This document shows positions 39,501 through 48,500 of a stretch of DNA of 64,000 nucleotides, piece by piece. The position numbers and the translations under genes are program-made. The notes beneath the pieces were generated by a model that saw only the letters and a list, made by a program, of their open reading frames with translations, did no database searches and was not told the origin of the DNA. How positions within the stretch are numbered: position 1 is the first letter of the stretch; each line of letters opens with the position of its first letter. This stretch comes from Anseranas semipalmata (taxonomy: Eukaryota > Chordata > Aves > Anseriformes > Anseranatidae): NCBI GenBank assembly GCA_013399115.1, contig VXAA01000167.1, positions 309,004-373,003 of the forward strand. The letters are read 5' to 3'.

Positions 39501-42500
39501 GCAACAAAGAGGGTATTCAGGTCTGACTCCATTTGAGTGCTTATGTCCAGATGTGGGGAAAAAAAACACCAGAACGAATAAAAACCAAGGATGCACCATC
39601 ATAGTTCTTCAGCATGAAAGTTTATGAAAAAAAGTTATAAAAAAGTCTGGTCTGCTTTCAATACACGAGTATACAACAGTTGTTCCAAGACTGAAGAACA
39701 CAGCGTATCTGCAGTTTAAACTGAACACACACAAGCGAAAGCATTTACGTTAATCCTCATTTCAGAAAGGAATCTATTAGGATTGAAAAGACTTATGACT
39801 GCGTAGTCTCGGAGCACTATCTGTGAGATGGAGGCTTAATAAAAAGACTATCCTAACATCACTAAATCCAATATGAGAACCTCTTCAAAACCCCACTATT
39901 TGCAGGTTACTTGAAGACCATAAAGCACAATGTTCAGCTATGAAAGGCTTCTGTATGAAAGACAGGTTTACTGACTATGGAGTGGTGGAAAAGAAGAAAG
40001 CTTAGAACAACCAGAAGTACTTACTCTATCCAAATGATCATGCTTCTAGATTCCCCCTGCTTCAGAGTTCCAAAATCAGTTATTCTTGATACTTCCAACC
40101 CTCCTTTGTTGCTCATTAAGTTTTCATAAGGGTCATCCAGATCAATTCCATTAGAGTGAGACTGTCTGTAAGAAGATTGAATTTTACGTGGTGATTTTAA
40201 AACAAACAGACTCAGGAAGTATCTTTGATTTAGCACACTCAGACTCAGGAAATATCTTTAAGAACCACTATACCAGAGAATAGTCACACTGTTTATGAAG
40301 AAGCAGGTGAGAGGGCTCGCTTTCTCAGCTACTTATTACTTCCAAAACCATTATGTTACCTTCACTAGTTTAAGCAACAAATTAAAAACAAAGCTTTTCA
40401 ATCAACAATACAATAAACCAGGGTGAAACTCTGAATATAAGATTAAAATGATTAAGAAGCTAGGTCCTTCTTGAAGAGCTGAAGGAAACGGTGACTGAAG
40501 CTACTGTGGATCTCTTTGGGAGTTGACCCAAGACACAACAACAGAGACCAGGGTCTCTAGCAAGAGCCTTGCTGAGCACCAGAGCTTGAGAGAGAAAAAT
40601 GACCGGACTGTTCCAACTGGTTTGGACACGTACCCTGAACATTTGTCTTCTGCCTACTGCAACAATCTAGAAGTACACTGAAGAAAAAAGTATAAAAAGC
40701 TGAAAACCAAAAAGCAACCTTAAACACTACTGATACACACACTACTGATGAAAAAAGCCTACAAAACCAAAGTCACATGCTCCTTCCTCTCAGACAGCAC
40801 CTGTAGCTCTCAATGGTCAGTCTCAGTTACCAGTAAAAATGTTATAAAAATCGTTTCTACTCTACAATTAAACTATTCAGTTAGTTAAAACAGCACTTGG
40901 CAACAGTTTAATAAACTTTCCAATATTTGTATACCCTAAATACTCCTTACTCACCTATTGCAGTGAAGTAGAAAATTATCACAGCTGTTCTTTACTAGCT
41001 ACATCAGTTTACTCTCAAAGCCCACCATGTCTCCCACTGCAGCTTACCCTGGCTCAATACTGATGTTAGGAAATACACCAAAACTGAGAAATCAACCCTA
41101 ATGCCTACTCCTATAAGATTTTTATATATAAAATCCATCATTAAAAGTAAGCCCAACTGAACAAATTGTATTTTTGTACAAAGTGATGCAAACACTTCCA
41201 GCTCTATCTAGGTACAATGTAAACATACTATATCCATTATTTCCAGTAACAACAAAGAACTTACTCCATTTTTCATAGGTCCTTTGAAGATGTATGTACT
41301 GCCCTTAGCTATCTTCCCTAGAGACAGAACAAAGCAAACTCTCCCACAGCCGATGTTTTTGAGGTATATGAAGGTCCGTTGTGCTCTCCTCTGGACTCTC
41401 CCATTGGTCCGCTGCCTATTTCTGGCCTGCAGAATCAGGCCCAGCAATCCCACCAAGGCCTTGTTAGCACTGACAAGGCTAACTTGAACTCATGAGTCCA
41501 GCTCCAGATCTTTCCTGCAGAACTGCTACTAACTGGTAACTTCCCATTCTGCATTTGTGTAGTGGATTATTTCACAAAATTTTGCTTTTTCGCCACACTA
41601 AACTACATTTATTTTCACATCAGTTTCACTGAGAATAGGTTTCAAAACAGTAAAGTCCTCATTAGAAGAACATCACAGATTGGCAGAAGCGAAGTAAAAG
41701 CATGAGCTTGGCATTATTCTAACTAAATTACGCAGAATTCTGTCCTTGCCTAGCTATATCCCTGAGATCAGCTGCTACTGATTTTACTTCTTTAGTATGC
41801 ACAGATGCCCCCACCTTCTGGAAAGGAAGGAGAAAAAGCCAGGGCTAAAACATATCACTCTGATCTTCCCAATGCCTTCTAGACAACCAGTGAGGAATCC
41901 AAACCACAGTATTTCTTGCTTAATAGACTCAAGAACATTTAAACTGCAAACTGCAATTTATCCCTAGCGGTTAGCAAGTGGAAAGAACAAAAGAATTGAT
42001 GTTACCCCTTCTGGTCGACTGGAGCCAAGCAGAGAGCTCTCCAAACATGAAATGACTGATTGCTCTCCACCACAATCACGTTCACTAGATCATGTACACG
42101 AGGCGAATAGCCATCGGGAAGTCTCAGCGAATCCAAAGTGAAAAATATACTCTCATCTACTGTACCATTTCTTCCACAGATGCTGGAAATGTGAACCTGT
42201 AATAGTTTATTAATCAGTGTTACTTGGTATTATCTGCTTAAGCTAAGAGGCATACTACCACTGCTTAATTTTCTGTGCAAGTCATTCTAGCATTAACAGA
42301 ACAGCATTCTGAAACTCCCATTATTCATGAAAGACAAATATACAGCTTTAACCTAGAATCGTCGTGCTTGTCTTTAGAATTAAAATCGTAAATAAACAGA
42401 AGCACTTCAAAGCATGAGGTTCCACTTACGTGTGCTACAAGGTGTACATTTGACTTAATCATGATACCCGTTTAAACTAGGTAAGCTGGTAAGTTGCAAG

Positions 42501-45500
42501 ACTTCAATACTAGCAGTCCCAAGAGAAGGGATTTTCTTTTCCTCCTTTTCCTACACTTGACAAGAAGATATTATTCTATATATGAAGTTAAGCCAAATAA
42601 CATTAAGTCAAATACGGTAAGCCATAGAATCAACACATGCATTACTAGAGGGCACAAGTATTTTCAGTAAAATAAAAAAAGGATAATTACTGTTTTAAAG
42701 ACAAAATACTTGGACAAATTTAACATAAATTCCAGTCATTATTTCTTTAAAAGTTTGGCTCTAATAGGGATGCATGGATTTTCCTTGTAACTAAACCTAC
42801 AGTAAGCATCCAAATTCAGAAACAACGGCCAGCATGTAAGTTAGTTAATCAATCTGTTCTAACCAGGATGTGTCTGCATTTTCAGAAAACTTTGCTATTT
42901 TAGAAATAATCCTATATATGAATGAGTTGATATCTTTTATTCAATGTGTTACATAAGATCTACCAATAGCAGCAATTCTAAAAGCACCCACAAAACCCAC
43001 CAGTTCACACGAGATTCCTCTCGTCAAAAACCCTGATCTAGTGGGTGGCATCCCTGCCCATGGCAGGGGGGCTGGAACCAGATGATCTTTAAGGTCCCTT
43101 CCAACCCAAACCATTCTATGATTCTATGAAAAATGATATGCAGAACATTTACCTTGTCCACTCGCTTATATCTCAAAGGCTTTACAGCAACTGCTTCACT
43201 GCTCCATGTTGTTGGGTTAATAAAATATTTTGCTTGCACCCAGTCACCTACACAAGGCTTGAAACCTACATAAAACAGAACATTTCTCAAGTTCAATTGC
43301 TATTGATTACATTTGCATCACTCCCATACACAACTGGTTTAAGTTAAATAACGTGACCAGCCAGAACGATGCATTATTCAGATCCAATGAGCTGACGCTT
43401 CTCTCTTCAGCTCTTCCCTGTCCCCAGGTTAGGGCAAACTACGTAAGTGATGCCCGTGGAAAGCACACTTGTGTACACCAGGACTGCACGTACGTTATGC
43501 TCAGTGAGAATAAACAGCTTTCTTCACCCAACTCCCTCTGTTTCACTACATACATTCTATTAGAACTTCTTTGGGATGTGGACTATGTGTTTCAGATTAA
43601 CAGAAAATTAAGGAAGAACAAACAAGAACGCCCCTACACACCTTCACAGACATCTTTCATTGTGAAAAGAGTATTCCGATTAATATAGCCACCATCCTTA
43701 GAGAGAGAGGTAACATTACCAATTAATATTTTCGTCTCTAGCTCAGAAGCATTACAAGTAGTACTGTAGTCTCCCCATGCATTCTGGACTGCATCTACCT
43801 ATTAATACAATAAAAAAGACATTCACACAGCTGACACTTACAAGCATATGTTTATTTTATAAAGCAGACAGTTAAACAGATCTTATAAACCTCAGAATTC
43901 CAACTACTGCTGGAAGTCAATCTCCTTATTAGACAATTCTACACTCACTGTAGCTGTTTATTTTTGTAGACAAAAAAACAGTAGTAAAAGCAAGTAACTT
44001 CCCCTTAAGAAGTCTGCTGAATACTTCAGTAGTTGTCAGTACTGTAATTACATATTGATTTGCCAAATCGTTCTCATGCCTCTCTTGCTTTAGGTCTACT
44101 GTAAGAGTTTTCTTAATATTGATAAGATAAACTCTACCCCTCAACCCTGCAACTTGATTGCACACAAGTGGATCTAGAACATCACTATTTCAGAAAGCAA
44201 AAAAAATACATGTGATCAAAATGTTATTTACAAACACCTTATGCATTTCAGACTGTCCCTCTCTCATTCTTTAATAATTGAGATAAAAAAATAAACATCC
44301 GCTTCTTAAAGGCTCTCCACATCACCACCTCAGAAATAAGTTTAGTTGCTTAAGCAGGCCTCTGCAGAACCCAAGCCACAAGCTGTCCATGTATACAAAC
44401 TCTTTTTTCCCCCCACAGCTATGTTGGGGCAGGTTGCCCAGAGAGGTTGTGGATGCCCCATCCCTGGAGGCATTCAAGGCCAGGCTGGATGTGGCGCTGG
44501 GCAGCCTGCTCTAGTAGTTGGCAACCCTGCCCAGAGCAGGGGGGCTGAAACTAGATGATCTTTAAGGTCCTTTTCAACCCAGGCCATTCTATGATTCTAT
44601 GATAATAGGATCTCTGCTGTTAATTACTCCATAAGCCCACTAACAATTCCTAGAACTGCGAGTTCTCTTCCTTGCTTCTCAAAAGCCACTACCATCATGG
44701 GTTCAGGAGTCCCTGCTGTACAGTTCAAAGAGTTGTTACTCAGAGTTTCCCTGCTCTTTACAAGGGCTGATGGAGCCAGTAACAATGCCAATGCCACCGG
44801 ACAGAAGCACTCAACTGCTAAACACGAACTGCTGACTCCAGATGGTATGTAGAGAAACTGCACTGTGCAACAAAGCAGGAGAAAGGAGATCTCCAATTCT
44901 TCTTTTATGAGGCTAATGAGGATAAGAATAGTGGAAAGCATTAAGAAAGCATGCAAGGTATCTCTGCAGTGATTAAACAAATTGAATGAAATGCCTGTGG
45001 ACAGCTTTTTCAATGAATGATACACGTGTAGTGCCAGTGTACAAGTCAGTTCATTAAGTTAACAGTCAGTAATGTTCTATACTTTTTAAGGCAGTGTTCC
45101 ATAAAAGCTTACTTCAGAAAGCAAGTGTTTACAAATTCACAGCCAGAATAAAGAAGCTGAGTGGAAAACTAGAATAATGCAGGTAAGAGAAACTACAACA
45201 AAACAAACCAAAACAGCTGGATGGAAAAGAAAAAAAAAACACAACTGTAGTGTTTTCACTTCTACATGAAGATTAGAAACTCAGAACTAAAAAGTATTTT
45301 CTTAATGTATAATGGGAAAAAAATCACCCCCCCAGAGAAGAAGCTATACTGTACCATCTTTCTTTTACAGATCTGCATTTATGCACAGATGAAATCCTGT
45401 GCCATACTCACACTTTTCATAAATATTAAAAGGAATTTTACACTTATTAAATGCTGTTACTACATTTGCATAGTGCACTTTTTGGAGGCAAAATTTTCAC

Positions 45501-48500
45501 CAAGAACAAGTACATTACAAAGCAAGAATAGTTTTAATATTAATTGCTTTGTCTTGGTCATATGGATCTTATCCCAGCTGCTGACATCTCATGTCCTAAA
45601 ACAAAAACTAGTGACAGAACCCCCCTGAACTAGCCTGTGAGTTGGCTCTTCTTACAATGGAGCCTCGCTTAGCAAAGGGACTGGCAACGAATTCTATAAA
45701 ACAGTACTTGCTAAAGATTTACGTAACGTTTCTGCAGGGAGACTATCGGCTGCTCTGAGCAACACTCGAGATGCATCTCAACTTTGTGCCACTATACAGA
45801 AAGTGATTCAAGATTTAATACAGAGTACAAAACAAGTTTACTTTTGTTTATCCAAGTACTTAAAGCATACCTTTGGCAAAGGGAGACCAGTTTTGTCTTA
45901 CTGGAATTAAATATTCTATGAGTAAGTAACATAGACAGAAACCTGGAACCAGAATTGGGAACCCTGGACTTCTTAAGTAGGAAGTCCATTATAGTCATGA
46001 GAGGAAAAAATATATCATCATTATTTTGAACAAGAACAATCATGTCTGAAAAGAAGTTATACCATTTTTCTTTTTATTTGCAAGAGCTCACAGACTACTG
46101 TATCCTTTGAAGAAATGAGCTTTGTCTCCTTGCTTATTGGATTGTGAATTCCACTAAAAATAAATAAAATGAAGGGACATTAGGTTATCTTACAAGAATG
46201 CTAGGTTGTGCTTTTATATTTTTTTATTTTTTAAATAATAGCACTAGAGCTGGTAATATTTTAGAAATCTCTTTCACTAGATTTCCTTTGGTGTTTCATT
46301 TTAGATCCTACAATCAAACTCTGTCCCTATTGCTCTTCTTTCCTCGGTCTCATTTAATCAGAGAAACTGCATTGGTTTCAAAATGAAATGGGCTTCCAAT
46401 GAAAAACTCCCCCAGAATTTCACATGTAACTGGAGCTCATTTTACTACTTGATGTTGTCTTACATAGTTCTGATTTTTAATTTGAAACACCTTTACTTAA
46501 CCTTCAGGAATTGTTCATGTTACTATTCTGAGTAAAAGGAAGGACAGAACAGAGAAAAATGGAAGTATGAAACATTGAAAGTCTTCCTGAAACCATGTAT
46601 AAACAAAGATGTCAAATTCAGACTAAAACACAACAAAAACCCAATTGTTCTGAACTGCCAACATATCAGAAATGCTTAGAGATCACTAGTTATTACCAAA
46701 CCAGCAACGGAGCTTGAAAAAAGTCCATTGAAGTAACTCTACTGCATTTCCTCAATAACCTATAGATCTCATGAATATATAAAAACGCATCTAAAAACCC
46801 AAACATCACAAAGTAAAATGCAAATCACTTAGTCTTCTAGCATGTTAACTTTCTATCTACTCTTATTTGAGAGGTCACATTTCTAGTCAAACTTCATTTT
46901 AACAGACTTGGTACAGTTACTGCCAATTCAGCCACTAGAACAAATTCCTGGAGGTCTGCATTTATTTTAATAAACAGAACAGCCTCTAGGCTATTTCCAT
47001 GAAGCCTCTAAGGAGGAACTTATGTGCAATTCATTATAGCAGCCAGAAAGTTTGGCTTCCCCATTCATTCTGGTGTTCATCTCATGGACTGATTATAATG
47101 TTCAAATGAAAAATATGGTTATTATTGATGAATAGTGATTACAGAAGGCTTTCAGCCAGCATCCAACATCTCTACCTTGGTTTCCTGTTTACAGGTTAAG
47201 TAGATACAGACCTTTCCCTAAGATTAACAGCTATAGTGACTGATGAAGTTAGAGCTTCAAATCCTAAGGAAAACTTTAAGTTCAAGGCAAATAAGGGGAG
47301 AGATATAATAAAATAAATATAACTTTCTAGATTACCACCTGTAGTAGCATGTATTTTACAGAAAGCAACTCCTTCAGATGAAAAACCACACACCTTCACT
47401 TCTCCTACAAGCACAAAGTCACACTGACAGGAAGACTACTACAGTGAATGGAACTGTATTGTACTGAACTGTTCATGCAATCAATCACAAGGCAGCCTGT
47501 GATGGTATCTGATCTTTCTTTACAGAGACTCTACTGGCCATAAATGCAGCTCTTCAAAAGAGAAGCATCAACAGGCAGTGTTAAAATTATTACATTTTCA
47601 GTCACAGATGTGTATGTGAGCTCTATGTACATAGAACACATGGCTTCCACAATACGCATCCTTTTCTGAACTTGAATTAGATGTTTTATGCAGCACCACA
47701 CACCACCAGTTATATGCTCTACACATCACAGATGCATTGCAGAGGCCTCTGCACATGTACATGACAACAAGTGAAGCTAATCATCAACCTCCTATTACCT
47801 GCAACATGATGCCTAAATCCACTCTGATTATACTCTAAACAGCATGAGTTTGAAGCCACTCTGATAATTATATTCTTTATAAACAGCATGAGCTCCTAAG
47901 ATCCTTAATTATAAAATATCTATTTACAAGAAAACTTAAGTTAACTTTAAAATTACAGTCATATTGAGATTGGCTCCCTACAGGCAGCTTGAGTCCAGCT
48001 AGACTTACTTGCTTTGGCTCAGACTTTTGTTCATGGCGAATCTGCTATACTCAAAGCATAACGCAGCTAAGCTGAGCAGATGCAACTCAAGAAGACGGTT
48101 CTCTATCACCCAGTCACCAACTGCTTCTGCATGGCTGCCAGCCTTTGAAGCACCAGTCGTGTCTACGTAACACCCAAACAAAGAAGGGCCATTTGACTTA
48201 GCTTCTGTGTAAGAAAGCTAGATTATCACAGGCACCTGAGTTAAGCCAATCTGATTAAAAAAATTACAGTAGATTAAAGTTAGAAGCAATCAATAATCAA
48301 GCCTGAAGTAGGTTTACAGATGAAGCGTCAAAAGTGGTACCGAGACGTCCCTTTTTGCAACTCTCCATGGCATTAAGTTGCTGAATTTTTACAATAAGAA
48401 GTTCTGATATTTGTATTCTTGTTCACTTTTGTTCAGAAAAAGTAAACGTACACTGTTTTTATTTCCCTATCCATTCATATAGCAATAACATCATAAATAT

